A stretch of DNA of 64,000 bases from positions 4,650,001-4,714,000 of the forward strand of contig OY970265.1 in NCBI GenBank assembly GCA_963715675.1, written 5' to 3'. The position numbers were made by a program, and so were the translations under genes. Position 1 is the stretch's first letter; every line of letters begins with the position of its first letter. The notes under the pieces were generated by a model. The model did not search any database, had not been told where the DNA came from, and worked only from the letters and a program-made list of their open reading frames with translations. Shown here piece by piece: positions 35,366 through 44,323 of this stretch. This DNA is from DASVWZ01 sp963715675. GTDB taxonomy: Bacteria > Acidobacteriota > Terriglobia > Terriglobales > Acidobacteriaceae.

Positions 35366-36424
35366 ATGAAGGTTACCGTCATTTTGTGCACGTTCAATCG
35401 CTGTGAGCTCTTGGCGAAGGCGCTGGACAGCGTTGCTGTCTCAAAACTGCCAGAATCGGTCGAATGGGAAGTCTTGGTCATTGACAACAACTCCGTTGAT
35501 CAAACACGGGAGGTAGTCGAGGACTTTGACCGTCGGTACCCTGCCCGCTTCCGGTATCTGTGCGAACCCCGGCAGGGGAAGTCGTACGCCCTGAACACTG
35601 CCATTGCAGGAGCTAAGGGCGACGTGCTGGCATTCATGGACGATGACGTCACAGTTGAGCCGACGTGGCTGCAGAATCTGACTGCTCCATTACAGAATGG
35701 CGAATGGGTGGGCACGGGGGGCCGCATTCTTCCGAAGTGGGCCTGCTCTGTTCCCTCATGGCTCCCGCCCGAGGGCTGGTATGTGTCAGGCCCCCTTGCT
35801 CTTTTCGACCTCGGCGCCGAACCCGCTGTGCTCACCGAAACCCCGTTCGGCACCAACATGGCTTTTCAAAAGAAAGTGTTTGACAAGTACGGTGGGTTTC
35901 GAACTGACCTGGGCCCCCGTCCCGGCACCGAGATCCGAAATGAAGACGCCGAATTTGGCCGGCGGCTAATGACTGCAGGAGAACAGCTGCGTTACGAGCC
36001 GTCCGCCGTCGTGTATCACTTGGTGCCACAGAAACGGGTTCAGAAAGAGTATTACCTGGCTTGGTGGTTCGACAAAGCTCGCGCGGACCTCCGTGAGTCA
36101 GGGATTCATTACGATGGCAGGTGGTCGATCTGCGGAATTCCGTTCTATCTCTTTCGCAGATTAGGAAGATGGACATTCCAATGGATGGCGGCAGTGAATC
36201 CGCGCCTGCGATTTGAACGCAAACTCAAGGTCTGGGTAAATGCAGGGCTAATCGTAGAATGCCGCCATCAATCTCTCAAGGCGAAGCGGCACGGAACCCG
36301 CGGGACGGAAGGTACCGAAGGCGTCGGCACGGATCGGAAAGGCCAAGACACAGTTCACCCGAACCTTGCTCACATCGCGACCAAGGAACCTGTTCCGCAC
36401 TCTGAAGTTCCTTCTTCAAGATAG
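35366..36424 (+). CDS. Glycosyltransferase family 2
   Basis: 352 residues. KVTVILCTFNRCELLAKALD, VLVIDNNSVDQTREVV and AFMDDDVTVEPTWL (DDD motif) define the GT2 core; FGTNMAFQKKVFDKYGGF and GTEIRNEDAEFGRRLM form the acceptor side with the ED catalytic pair. The C-terminal 55 residues (KRHGTRGTEGTEGVGTDRK) are low-complexity and look like translated simple repeat rather than a domain, so the functional protein is near 295 residues. The start lies 12 bases after the previous stop. Confidence 0.88.
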   Translation: MKVTVILCTFNRCELLAKALDSVAVSKLPESVEWEVLVIDNNSVDQTREVVEDFDRRYPARFRYLCEPRQGKSYALNTAIAGAKGDVLAFMDDDVTVEPTWLQNLTAPLQNGEWVGTGGRILPKWACSVPSWLPPEGWYVSGPLALFDLGAEPAVLTETPFGTNMAFQKKVFDKYGGFRTDLGPRPGTEIRNEDAEFGRRLMTAGEQLRYEPSAVVYHLVPQKRVQKEYYLAWWFDKARADLRESGIHYDGRWSICGIPFYLFRRLGRWTFQWMAAVNPRLRFERKLKVWVNAGLIVECRHQSLKAKRHGTRGTEGTEGVGTDRKGQDTVHPNLAHIATKEPVPHSEVPSSR

Positions 36425-36467
36425 TGAAGGGCAGACCGCACTTTCGACTCGACATTTACAGAAGACA

Positions 36468-37508
36468 GTGAACATCAACATCATAAACCCGCTTTCAGAC
36501 AGTCGTTGGACTGACCTGGTTGTACGCCACCCGCGCGCATCGGCATTTCATCAACGTGGTTGGCTCGAAGCATTAGCTCGCACGTATGGGTACAAACCGT
36601 TCGTGCTCACCAGTGCGGCTCCGGGCAAACCACTGAGCGATGGCATTGTTCTGTGCCGCGTCTCCAGTTGGATGACCGGGACTCGTCTGGTGTCGCTGCC
36701 TTTCGCAGACCATTGCGAACCCCTTATAGACAAAGGCGATGATGCAGCGGAGTTCATGAATTGGTTGCGAGTGGAATGCGACCGCCGGCAGTGGAGGTAT
36801 GTGGAGTATCGCCCACTGCTGTCCGCTCAAGACTTAGGCTACGCTCTGCAACCTGAGGGCTCATACTGCTTTCATGAGCTCGACATGACGCCGACCCTGG
36901 AGCAAATCTTTCAACAAATGCACAAGAATTCGTTCCAACGAAAAATCCGGAGGGCAGAACGGGAACGACTCTCTTACGAAGTGGGGACCTCGGACCAATT
37001 ACTGGACGAGTTTTATCGGTTGCTGATGGTCACCCGGCGGCGTCATCGGTTGCTGCCCCAACCGCGAACCTGGTTCCGGAATCTGATCGAGTGCATGGGT
37101 GGTAACGTCCAGATCAGGGTGGCTCGGAAGAATGGTGCTGCAATCGCATCTATCCTGAGTCTGCGACATGGGTCAGATGTCACTTTTAAGTACGGGTGCT
37201 CAGAAGCAAGACTCCACAGCCTCGGCGGCATGCCATTCCTGTTCTGGAAGCTCATTGAAGAAAGCAAAGCTTCAGGGGCGGAGAAAATCGATTTTGGGCG
37301 TTCCGACTGGGATAACCGGGGGCTGATTGCTTTCAAGGACAGGCTCGGAACAACAAGAAGGTTGTTGACATACTACCGCTACACGAATCCAGAGGGAAGA
37401 GATGTCGCTACCGCCCTCGGGTTTTTAGGATCCTGGAAGACAATATTCAGCCTGCCGGACGCTGCTTTGTGCACGGCCGGTCGGGTCTTGTACAGGCACC
37501 TAGGTTAG
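36468..37508 (+). CDS. FemAB/GNAT-like acyltransferase of exosortase/EPS type
   Basis: About 346 residues with two GNAT-like halves. RWTDLVVRHPRASAFHQRGW and LEALARTYGYKPFVL form the first; MHKNSFQRKIRRAERERLSYEV then YRLLMVTRRRHRLLPQP, GAAIASILSLRHG, VTFKYGCSEARLH and GAEKIDFGRSDWDNRGLIAFKDRLG form the second. This is the pattern of FemAB-related proteins found beside polysaccharide genes (PEP-CTERM/XrtA type), which use aminoacyl-tRNA or acyl-CoA. Start set at the GTG at 36468 after the previous stop. Probably adds an amino acid or acyl group to a sugar; not proven. Confidence 0.7.
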   Translation: MNINIINPLSDSRWTDLVVRHPRASAFHQRGWLEALARTYGYKPFVLTSAAPGKPLSDGIVLCRVSSWMTGTRLVSLPFADHCEPLIDKGDDAAEFMNWLRVECDRRQWRYVEYRPLLSAQDLGYALQPEGSYCFHELDMTPTLEQIFQQMHKNSFQRKIRRAERERLSYEVGTSDQLLDEFYRLLMVTRRRHRLLPQPRTWFRNLIECMGGNVQIRVARKNGAAIASILSLRHGSDVTFKYGCSEARLHSLGGMPFLFWKLIEESKASGAEKIDFGRSDWDNRGLIAFKDRLGTTRRLLTYYRYTNPEGRDVATALGFLGSWKTIFSLPDAALCTAGRVLYRHLG

Positions 37509-37529
37509 AAGCGGTTGGCATTAAGTCCC

Positions 37530-38075
37530 ATGACCTTTCATGAGACCAAGCTACCGGGAGTGTTCGAGATTCATCTCGAACTCAATAGCGATGGGCGCGG
37601 ATTTTTCGCGCGCTCGTGGTGCCAGAAAGAGTTTGAAGATCAGGGACTGAATCCTAAAGTTGTGCAATGCAACGTATCTTTTAATGCGAGAAAGGGGACG
37701 TTGCGAGGGATCCATTATCAAGACGCTCCGTTTCAAGAGGCCAAACTGGTGCGCTGTACTAAAGGAGCGATTTACGATGTGATCGTCGATCTGCGCCCGC
37801 AGTCACCGACGTTCAAGGATTGGATCGCGGTTGTTCTTGCGGCCGACAAGCGCAACATGGTGTACATACCAGAGGGCTGTGGGCATGGATTTCTAACGCT
37901 AGAGGACGAGACCGAGGTTTTCTATCAGATGTCGGAGTTCTACCATGCGGAACTGTCCCGGGGAGTGCGGTGGGACGATCCGGCATTCCAGATTGCTTGG
38001 CCAGGACTAGTGGAAGTGATTTCCGAACGGGACCGGACGTATCCGAATTTTGAGGCTGTGAAATGCACCTCCTAA
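37530..38075 (+). CDS. dTDP-4-dehydrorhamnose 3,5-epimerase-family protein (RfbC-like)
   Basis: 181 residues, cupin fold. GVFEIHLELNSDGRGFFARS, GTLRGIHYQDAPFQEAKLVR (with the catalytic His), GAIYDVIVDLRPQSPTF and YIPEGCGHGFLTLEDETEVF (second catalytic region) match RmlC. No rmlA, rmlB or rmlD is in the window, so it probably epimerises a 4-keto sugar other than the rhamnose intermediate; it opens a cassette with a sugar C-methyltransferase and an SDR. Starts at the ATG at 37530 (TTG at 37515 possible) and overlaps the next gene by 13 bases. Confidence 0.85.
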   Translation: MTFHETKLPGVFEIHLELNSDGRGFFARSWCQKEFEDQGLNPKVVQCNVSFNARKGTLRGIHYQDAPFQEAKLVRCTKGAIYDVIVDLRPQSPTFKDWIAVVLAADKRNMVYIPEGCGHGFLTLEDETEVFYQMSEFYHAELSRGVRWDDPAFQIAWPGLVEVISERDRTYPNFEAVKCTS

Positions 38076-39463
38076 AGGACCTCGACGAGAAAGGCTTGAC
38101 GAACGTTGGCCAGGACCTGCATGGCTTCGCGGCGGAACTTCATCCAATCTGCCGCAGCATTACCGGGGATGGAATTCGGCGGACTTTGGCAATGATCCAG
38201 AATCGGATTTCGCTGCAGATCTCCGAAGTACCCACTGGAACCCCGGTCTTCGATTGGACCGTGCCTAAAGAGTGGAACATCCGGGACGCATATATAAAGG
38301 ATGCTCAAGGGAAACGAATCGTCGATTTCTATCAGTCCAACCTGCACGTGCTAAATTACAGTACGCCGATCCGCGCTACCGTGTCGCTCAGCGAGCTTAA
38401 GCCGCACCTGTACACGCTTCCCGCGCATCCTGACTGGATTCCTTATCGAACGTCTTACTATCAAGAAAATTGGGGATTCTGCCTGTCGCACAACCAGATG
38501 ATGGCTCTCAAGGAAGGCGACTACGAAGTGTGCATAGACTCCTCGCTCGAAGCTGGTCACCTGACGTACGGCGAATGCTATCTGCCCGGTAGCTCAACTG
38601 ATGAGGTCTTGATTTCGTGTCATGCGTGTCATCCCTCGCTGGCGAATGACAATCTCTCTGGCATGACGGTGGCAACTGCTTTGGCAGAGCTTCTGTCTGG
38701 ACGCGATCTTCGCTACTCGTATCGTTTCCTATTCGTCCCCGGTACGATTGGGGCTATCACGTGGCTGGCGCAAAACCGGGAGCGTGTCGGACGCATCCGG
38801 CACGGACTGGTGTTGACCGGCATCGGAGATGCGGGCGGATTTCATTACAAAAAGAGCCGCCAAGGAAACGCGGAGATTGACCAGGCTGTGACGCACGTTC
38901 TCCGCCACTGCGGTGAACCCTCAGAGATTCTGGAATTCTCACCCTATGGCTACGACGAGCGCCAATACTGCTCACCAGGTTTCAATCTTCCGGTGGGGTG
39001 CCTGATGCGGAGTGTGTGGGGTACGTTTCCGGAGTATCACACTTCTGCCGACAATCTCGACTTTATCCAACCGTCGCAACTATCAGGATCGCTTCGGGTA
39101 TGCGCTGCTGTTGTGGACGTGCTGGAAACAAATCGCCGATATCGCAACCTGAGCCCTTACTGCGAACCACAACTGGGGAAGCGCGGCCTCTATCGGCCAA
39201 CCGGCGGCGAAGCCATTGAAATGGAGATCAACGAGCGCCTGTGGGTGCTGAATCTTTCGGACGGGGAGCACTCCTTGCTGGACATTGCAGCGCGTTCTGG
39301 CCTGCCGTTCACAGCGATCAGAGACGCGGCAGACATACTGCGTGATAACGGTCTGCTTTCCGTAGTCCAGGAGAGCGCCGATGGAGCCACGCAGGCAATA
39401 GATTCAGATGATGCGTCAGTTGCGCAACGAGCTCGGGGGAGGCGCGCCGTCGCTCTCGATTGA
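38063..39463 (+). CDS. DUF4910-type aminopeptidase-like protein
   Basis: 466 residues. Zinc-peptidase-like middle: HPICRSITGDGIRRTLAMI near the start, then VLISCHACHPSLANDNLSG (His and Asp metal-ligand pattern, residues 186-204), FLFVPGTIGAITWL, GIGDAGGFHYKKSR and TFPEYHTSADNLDFI (late His). This matches DUF2172/DUF4910 proteins related to M28 aminopeptidases, with a C-terminal winged-helix-like part (ERLWVLNLSDGEHSLLDIAARSGL). Such genes recur in O-antigen clusters beside C-methyltransferases and SDRs. Likely a deacylase or amidase on a sugar intermediate; no function is established that I know of. Confidence 0.75.
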   Translation: MHLLKDLDEKGLTNVGQDLHGFAAELHPICRSITGDGIRRTLAMIQNRISLQISEVPTGTPVFDWTVPKEWNIRDAYIKDAQGKRIVDFYQSNLHVLNYSTPIRATVSLSELKPHLYTLPAHPDWIPYRTSYYQENWGFCLSHNQMMALKEGDYEVCIDSSLEAGHLTYGECYLPGSSTDEVLISCHACHPSLANDNLSGMTVATALAELLSGRDLRYSYRFLFVPGTIGAITWLAQNRERVGRIRHGLVLTGIGDAGGFHYKKSRQGNAEIDQAVTHVLRHCGEPSEILEFSPYGYDERQYCSPGFNLPVGCLMRSVWGTFPEYHTSADNLDFIQPSQLSGSLRVCAAVVDVLETNRRYRNLSPYCEPQLGKRGLYRPTGGEAIEMEINERLWVLNLSDGEHSLLDIAARSGLPFTAIRDAADILRDNGLLSVVQESADGATQAIDSDDASVAQRARGRRAVALD

Positions 39464-39486
39464 AAACTGACTTTCATGAAGCTTCT

Positions 39487-40539
39487 ATGAGAATTCTGTT
39501 AACCGGGCATAAAGGCTATATCGGAGCGGTTGCCGGTCCGATTCTGCGTTCGGCGGGTCACGACGTGATTGGGTTGGACGCAGACCTGTTCGCGGGCTGC
39601 GAATTTGGGGAAATGGCCACGGAGATTCCGGAGGCCCGAAAAGACCTGCGAGATCTCACGACGGCAGACCTCGAAGGCTTCGACGCAGTTGTACACCTTG
39701 CCGCGTTGTCGAATGACCCGTTAGGCAACCTCGACGCCGAACTCACTTATGACATCAATCACCGCGCCTCGGTCCGGCTGGCGGAATTGGCGAAGGCGGC
39801 GGGGGTAAAGCGGTTCGTCTTTTCGTCGTCATGCAGTACATACGGAGCTGCCGGGGACGCCTTCCACGACGAGACCGCGCCGCTCAACCCCGTGACTCCT
39901 TACGGCGAGTCCAAGGTGTTGGTCGAGCGCGATATAGCGCCACTGGCGGATCGGCACTTCAGCCCGACGTACATGCGAAATGCGACAGCGTACGGCGTCT
40001 CTCCGCGTCTGCGCCTGGACATAGTCTTGAATGATCTGGTTGCAGCTGCATACACGACCGGCCGAGTGTATATCAAGAGCGATGGCACGCCTTGGCGTCC
40101 CATTGCACACATTCGCGATCTTGTGGCAGCGATGCTCGCGGTATTGGAAGCGCCGCGAGATGCTATTCATAACCAGGTCTTCAATGTCGGCTTGACGGAG
40201 GAAAACTACCGTATTTGCGAATTGGCTGAGATTGTGGCAGAAACCGTTCCCGGCTGCCACATCGAATACGCTCCCGGCGGCGGCCCGGATAAACGCTGCT
40301 ACCGCATCAACTGCGACAAGATCCGTCGCGTGCTGCCGAACTTCCAGCCGCAGTGGACCGCGCGCAAAGGGGCGCAGGAACTCTACGATGCCTATCGCGC
40401 CACGGATCTCCACGCCGAGGATATGGAACACGGACGCTATGTCCGCATCAGTCACATTCAGCGCCTCCAGAAAGCTGGGCAGTTGGATGCTTCCCTTCGT
40501 TGGATCAGGCAGCCTGCCGAGACGACCGTCAGTGCTTGA
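39487..40539 (+). CDS. SDR-family NAD(P)-dependent nucleotide-sugar epimerase/dehydratase/reductase
   Basis: About 350 residues. RILLTGHKGYIGAVAGPIL is the cofactor site, VVHLAALSNDPLGNL the active-site loop, FVFSSSCSTYGAAG the Ser and TPYGESKVLVERDI the Tyr-x3-Lys. The C-terminal half (FNVGLTEENYRICELAEIV) binds the substrate. Closest in style to SDRs next to sugar C-methyltransferases. Start is the ATG at 39487; a TTG at 39460 overlaps the upstream stop. It presumably reduces or epimerises the methylated 4-keto sugar. Confidence 0.82.
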   Translation: MRILLTGHKGYIGAVAGPILRSAGHDVIGLDADLFAGCEFGEMATEIPEARKDLRDLTTADLEGFDAVVHLAALSNDPLGNLDAELTYDINHRASVRLAELAKAAGVKRFVFSSSCSTYGAAGDAFHDETAPLNPVTPYGESKVLVERDIAPLADRHFSPTYMRNATAYGVSPRLRLDIVLNDLVAAAYTTGRVYIKSDGTPWRPIAHIRDLVAAMLAVLEAPRDAIHNQVFNVGLTEENYRICELAEIVAETVPGCHIEYAPGGGPDKRCYRINCDKIRRVLPNFQPQWTARKGAQELYDAYRATDLHAEDMEHGRYVRISHIQRLQKAGQLDASLRWIRQPAETTVSA

Positions 40540-40564
40540 TGCAACCGCAAGGCCGAAAGCACAG

Positions 40565-41839
40565 ATGACCACGACGACAACGCTTCCTTTCGATATCCAG
40601 ACGCAGGCTGTTACCAGGCCGTGCCGCTTTTGCGGGGCGAGCCTGCAGCGCACCTTTGTTGATCTGGGGATGTCCCCGCTGTGTGAAACGTATCCGTCAT
40701 CGGCCGATCTCAGACGAGGCGAGATGTATTATCCGCTTCACGTTTATGTCTGCGACCAGTGCTTCCTGGTGCAGCTGGAACAATACGAGAGCCCTGAGAA
40801 TATATTCAGCAATTACGCGTACTTCTCCTCGTACTCGGACTCGTGGCTCAAACATTGTGAGACTTACTGCGACAAAATAACGAAGCGATTCAGTCTGGGC
40901 AGCCAGAGTTTCGTAGTCGAGGTCGCCAGCAACGACGGCTACCTGCTCCAGTATTTTGTCCAACGGAACATCCCGGTATTGGGAATTGAGCCAGCGGCGA
41001 ATGTGGCAAGAGTAGCGGTAGAGAAAGGCGTGCCCACGCTGGTGCAGTTCTTCGGTGCGCAACTAGCGAAAGAACTGACGGCGGAACGGCGTTGCGCTGA
41101 CCTGGTTCTCGGCAATAACGTACTGGCACAGGTCCCGGACCTGAACGATTTTGTGGAAGGCTTGAAGATCCTGCTGAAGCCGGGAGGTGTCTTAACGCTG
41201 GAGTTTCCTCATCTTTTGCGGCTGATAGAACACAATGAGTTCGACACGATCTACCACGAACATTTCTCGTATTTCTCATTGCTCACTGCGGGGAGGATTC
41301 TAAAAGCTCACAGCCTGAAAGTATTCGACGTGGAAGAGCTACCAACTCACGGCGGCTCCCTTCGCGTTTACGCTTGCCGAGCGGAAGACCGAACGCACTA
41401 TGTCGAGCCGGCTGTTCAAGCTTTGATCGCCGAAGAGGAAAGAGCAGGGTTGGCTTCGGCGGAGGGGTACGAGGGCTTTGCCCTGCAGGTGAAACAAGTC
41501 AAGTGGGAGCTCGTGAATTTCCTGCTCACCGCCGCGCGCGAGGGCAAGTCAGTAGCGGGGTATGGCGCACCAGGCAAAAGTGCGACGCTGCTCCATTACT
41601 GCGGGATTGGGAAGGACCTGATCGGGTACACCGTGGATCGTAGCCCCTATAAGCAGGGTCGATTCCTACCGGGTAGTCACATCCCGATTTACCACCCGGA
41701 TCGGATCCGCGAGACCAAGCCTGACTATGTCGTAATCCTGCCTTGGAATCTGAAAGACGAGATCATGGAGCAGTTGAGGTTCATCCGGGAATGGGGCGGG
41801 CGCTTTGTTGTGCCGATTCCGCGGGTAACGATCAATTAA
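40565..41839 (+). CDS. Nucleotide-sugar C-methyltransferase (zinc-binding, TylC3-like)
   Basis: 424 residues in three parts. An N-terminal zinc module has CRFCG and VCDQCFLVQL (C-x2-C pairs). A SAM domain has FVVEVASNDGYLLQYF and VLGNNVLAQVPDLNDF with HEHFSYFSL, whose His/Tyr are the catalytic set in C-methylases. The C-terminal Methyltransf_14 domain has VAGYGAPGKSATLLHYCGI and VDRSPYKQGRFLPGSHIPI. Such enzymes methylate C3 of a 4-keto nucleotide sugar to make branched sugars. Start at the ATG at 40565; a longer frame back to 40232 is a shadow of the SDR gene. Confidence 0.88.
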   Translation: MTTTTTLPFDIQTQAVTRPCRFCGASLQRTFVDLGMSPLCETYPSSADLRRGEMYYPLHVYVCDQCFLVQLEQYESPENIFSNYAYFSSYSDSWLKHCETYCDKITKRFSLGSQSFVVEVASNDGYLLQYFVQRNIPVLGIEPAANVARVAVEKGVPTLVQFFGAQLAKELTAERRCADLVLGNNVLAQVPDLNDFVEGLKILLKPGGVLTLEFPHLLRLIEHNEFDTIYHEHFSYFSLLTAGRILKAHSLKVFDVEELPTHGGSLRVYACRAEDRTHYVEPAVQALIAEEERAGLASAEGYEGFALQVKQVKWELVNFLLTAAREGKSVAGYGAPGKSATLLHYCGIGKDLIGYTVDRSPYKQGRFLPGSHIPIYHPDRIRETKPDYVVILPWNLKDEIMEQLRFIREWGGRFVVPIPRVTIN

Positions 41840-41854
41840 GACGGGAGAACTCGG

Positions 41855-42766
41855 ATGAACATCTACGCAGATTCCAAGATGAGCGATGACCAACGGCGTT
41901 CGGAGTTGTACCGGGGGGCGATTTTTGTCCATTCACCTAGCCCAAGCGCCCTCGATCTTTGCCGTCTGGCCCGTGAATTGGTTGAGGAAGCATTTTACCC
42001 GCGGGATCCGCTCAAGGTGCACGAAAGCCTCCCGGCAGAGAAGTGTGCTGAGATTCTTGGCGTAGTCAAACCCAGGTTTATTCACCACCCCGACGCCAAG
42101 AGGCATATCCGCGGAATGCTGTTGGAACTGGGTTGCGACCTCGACAAAACCTATTTCGACGTTCCGCGCTTGCGCACTGCGTTTCCCGGAGACTATTTGA
42201 AGTCAGGCATCGCCTATGCGTTTCATGCCCATCGAGACACGTGGTATTCGGCGCCGTTTTGCCAGATCAATTGGTGGATGCCGGCCTATGAGGTACGAGC
42301 TGACAACTGCATGGCGCTCCATCCATGCTACTGGAGCCAGCCCATCAAGAACGGTTCGAGCCAGTACAACTACCACAAGTGGAATGCGGACAGCCGGCAC
42401 AACGCTGCTCAGCACGTCAAGGCAGACACCCGGGTCCAACCGCATCCTGAGGAGCCCATCGAATTGGAACCCGAGGTTCGTATGGTTTGTCCGGTTGGAG
42501 GGGCTTATCAGTTCTCAGCTGCGCAGTTGCATTCAACGGTGCCCAACAGTTCCGGCGTTACTCGCTACAGCATCGACTTTCGGACTGTGCATCTCGATGA
42601 TGTGTTAGGTCGGGTCGGAGCGCCCAACGTCGACTCCGCTTGTACCGGGACGACCATGGGCGACTATCTTAGGGCAACCGATTTATCTCACCTCCCCCAA
42701 GAGGCGATGGCGTTGTACCTCGATGGCACAGAGTCGAAATATGCACGCTCTCCTTCGATAGCTTGA
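41855..42766 (+). CDS. Phytanoyl-CoA-dioxygenase-like / 2-oxoglutarate-Fe(II) oxygenase-like protein
   Basis: 303 residues. FHAHRDTWYSAP supplies an H-x-D pair and AAQLHSTVPNSSGVTRYSID supplies the distal His and the Arg expected to bind 2-oxoglutarate, about 110 residues apart, the 2-His-1-carboxylate arrangement of this fold. Strand pattern NWWMPAYEV and DFRTVHL also fits. It would hydroxylate or desaturate a sugar or lipid precursor. The gene starts 16 bases after the C-methyltransferase. An iron enzyme in a sugar cassette is unusual; the fold call is by motif only. Confidence 0.65.
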   Translation: MNIYADSKMSDDQRRSELYRGAIFVHSPSPSALDLCRLARELVEEAFYPRDPLKVHESLPAEKCAEILGVVKPRFIHHPDAKRHIRGMLLELGCDLDKTYFDVPRLRTAFPGDYLKSGIAYAFHAHRDTWYSAPFCQINWWMPAYEVRADNCMALHPCYWSQPIKNGSSQYNYHKWNADSRHNAAQHVKADTRVQPHPEEPIELEPEVRMVCPVGGAYQFSAAQLHSTVPNSSGVTRYSIDFRTVHLDDVLGRVGAPNVDSACTGTTMGDYLRATDLSHLPQEAMALYLDGTESKYARSPSIA

Positions 42767-42830
42767 ATGAATTGTGGCGCAAGATGAAACACATTGGCGA
42801 TTCTGAATGTGTACTGAGCAGGGGGTAGTT

Positions 42831-43652
42831 ATGAAAGTCGTACTTTTTTGTGGCGGTGCAGGAATGAGACTCAGGGGCTACTCGGAAGATGTTCCGAAGC
42901 CCATGGTGACCATCGGGGCGCGGCCAGTGCTGTGGCATGTCATGAAGTACTATGCCCACTTTGGCCACAAGGACTTCATCCTCTGCCTGGGCTATAAGGC
43001 AAATGTCATAAAGGATTACTTTCTCCAGTATGAGGAATCGGTGTCCAACGATTTCATATTTTCGAATGGCGGAAGGAATCTGGAGTTCATGCAGCGGGAC
43101 ATCGACGATTGGAGGATCACGTTCGTCGATACGGGATTGCGTTCTACCATTGCGGACCGGTTACGGCTTGTTGAGCCGCATCTGAATGGAGAGGAAATGT
43201 TCCTCGCAAATTACAGCGATGGCCTTACCGACTTCCATCTCCCCCAGATGATCGAAGACTTTTCACGGCGTAACAGCTACGCATCTTTTCTCTCCGTGCA
43301 GCCGCGGTCGAGCAGCTTGGATACAGTACAACTGAATGAGGACGGCTCCGTCCAGGGAATCAAATGTATGAAGGACTCCAACATTTGGGTCAATGGGGGT
43401 TACTTCGTGCTGCGGAAAGACATCTTTCGTTACATAAGGGCGGGGGAGGAACTGGTTTACGAGCCCTTTCAGCGTATGATTTCCGAGGGCAGGGTTTGGT
43501 CGCAACGTTATTCTGGCTTTTGGCAATGCATGGATACGTTCCGGGACAAGCAGATCCTAGATGAACTGGAGGCTTCCGGCACAGCCCCGTGGCGCTTGTG
43601 GAAGAACGGCCACAAGAATGGTCAACCCGCGGCGCGAGAAGTCGTATGCTGA
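42831..43652 (+). CDS. Glucose-1-phosphate cytidylyltransferase-like nucleotidyltransferase (RfbF-like)
   Basis: 273 residues. VVLFCGGAGMRLRG is the nucleotide site, VPKPMVTIGARPVLWHVMKYY follows as in RfbF, YSDGLTDFHLPQ is the metal Asp region, and NIWVNGGYFVLRKDIF, GFWQCMDTFRDKQIL and GTAPWRLW match the cytidylyltransferase end. It would activate a sugar 1-phosphate with CTP. CDP-glucose 4,6-dehydratase (RfbG) is absent from the window, so the substrate may be something else. CAGGGGG lies before the ATG. Its end overlaps the PIG-L gene by 7 bases. Confidence 0.85.
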   Translation: MKVVLFCGGAGMRLRGYSEDVPKPMVTIGARPVLWHVMKYYAHFGHKDFILCLGYKANVIKDYFLQYEESVSNDFIFSNGGRNLEFMQRDIDDWRITFVDTGLRSTIADRLRLVEPHLNGEEMFLANYSDGLTDFHLPQMIEDFSRRNSYASFLSVQPRSSSLDTVQLNEDGSVQGIKCMKDSNIWVNGGYFVLRKDIFRYIRAGEELVYEPFQRMISEGRVWSQRYSGFWQCMDTFRDKQILDELEASGTAPWRLWKNGHKNGQPAAREVVC

Positions 43653-44308
43653 AACTGAATCTTCCCCGGAAGGAAAACGATCCTTTCGTTATTCTCTGTC
43701 TTGGAGCGCATTCTGACGACATCGAGATTGGATGTGGCGGGACCCTGCTGCAGTTCAAGAAGATTCTTCCTCGTCTGAAGATTCACTGGGTAGTTCTCAG
43801 TGCGTCAGGCGTTCGTCGGCAGGAAGCCGAAAAGGGCGCCGAGTTGTTTACCGCTGGCTGCGAAAAAAAGGTCATCCTCAAGGATTACCGAGACGGTTTT
43901 CTGCCATACCACGGTGGAGAAGTGAAGGACTTCTTTGAAGAGATGAAGGGCCAAGTGAGTCCAGATCTGATTTTCACTCACTGTCAAGGGGATGCCCACC
44001 AGGACCACCGCTTGGTTTCCGAACTCACTTGGAACACATTTCGAAACCATCTGATTCTGGAATACGAGATTCCAAAGTACGATGGCGACGTGGGCCGGCC
44101 AAACGTGTTCATTCCGTTGGAGGCGCAGGTACACGAACGCAAGGTTGATTATCTGTTCGAGGCGTTTGAATCTCAGCGAGATAAACAGTGGTTCGACCGC
44201 GAGACTTTCCTGGGTCTGATGAGGATCCGTGGCATGGAGTCGAACTCCCCTAGCGGCTACGCTGAGGGGTTCTACGCCCGAAAACTCGTTGTTGATCCGG
44301 CGGTGTGA
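43646..44308 (+). CDS. PIG-L family zinc deacetylase
   Basis: About 220 residues. GAHSDDIEIGCGGTL is the AHxDD zinc motif (residues 21-35) and THCQGDAHQDHRLVS contains the second zinc His pair. LmbE/PIG-L enzymes remove N-acetyl groups from sugars such as GlcNAc. The start overlaps the RfbF-like gene (ATGCTGA), indicating coupling. It would free an amine for a later acyl or aminoacyl transfer, or act as a sugar amidase. Substrate unknown. Confidence 0.88.
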   Translation: MLKLNLPRKENDPFVILCLGAHSDDIEIGCGGTLLQFKKILPRLKIHWVVLSASGVRRQEAEKGAELFTAGCEKKVILKDYRDGFLPYHGGEVKDFFEEMKGQVSPDLIFTHCQGDAHQDHRLVSELTWNTFRNHLILEYEIPKYDGDVGRPNVFIPLEAQVHERKVDYLFEAFESQRDKQWFDRETFLGLMRIRGMESNSPSGYAEGFYARKLVVDPAV

Positions 44309-44323
44309 ACAAGAGGCGCGTAA

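Noticed and set aside
40232..40564. Extension of the C-methyltransferase back to 40232
   Set aside because: The added 111 residues overlap the SDR coding sequence and are Ala/Arg/Ser-rich shadow; the zinc module begins shortly after the ATG at 40565.
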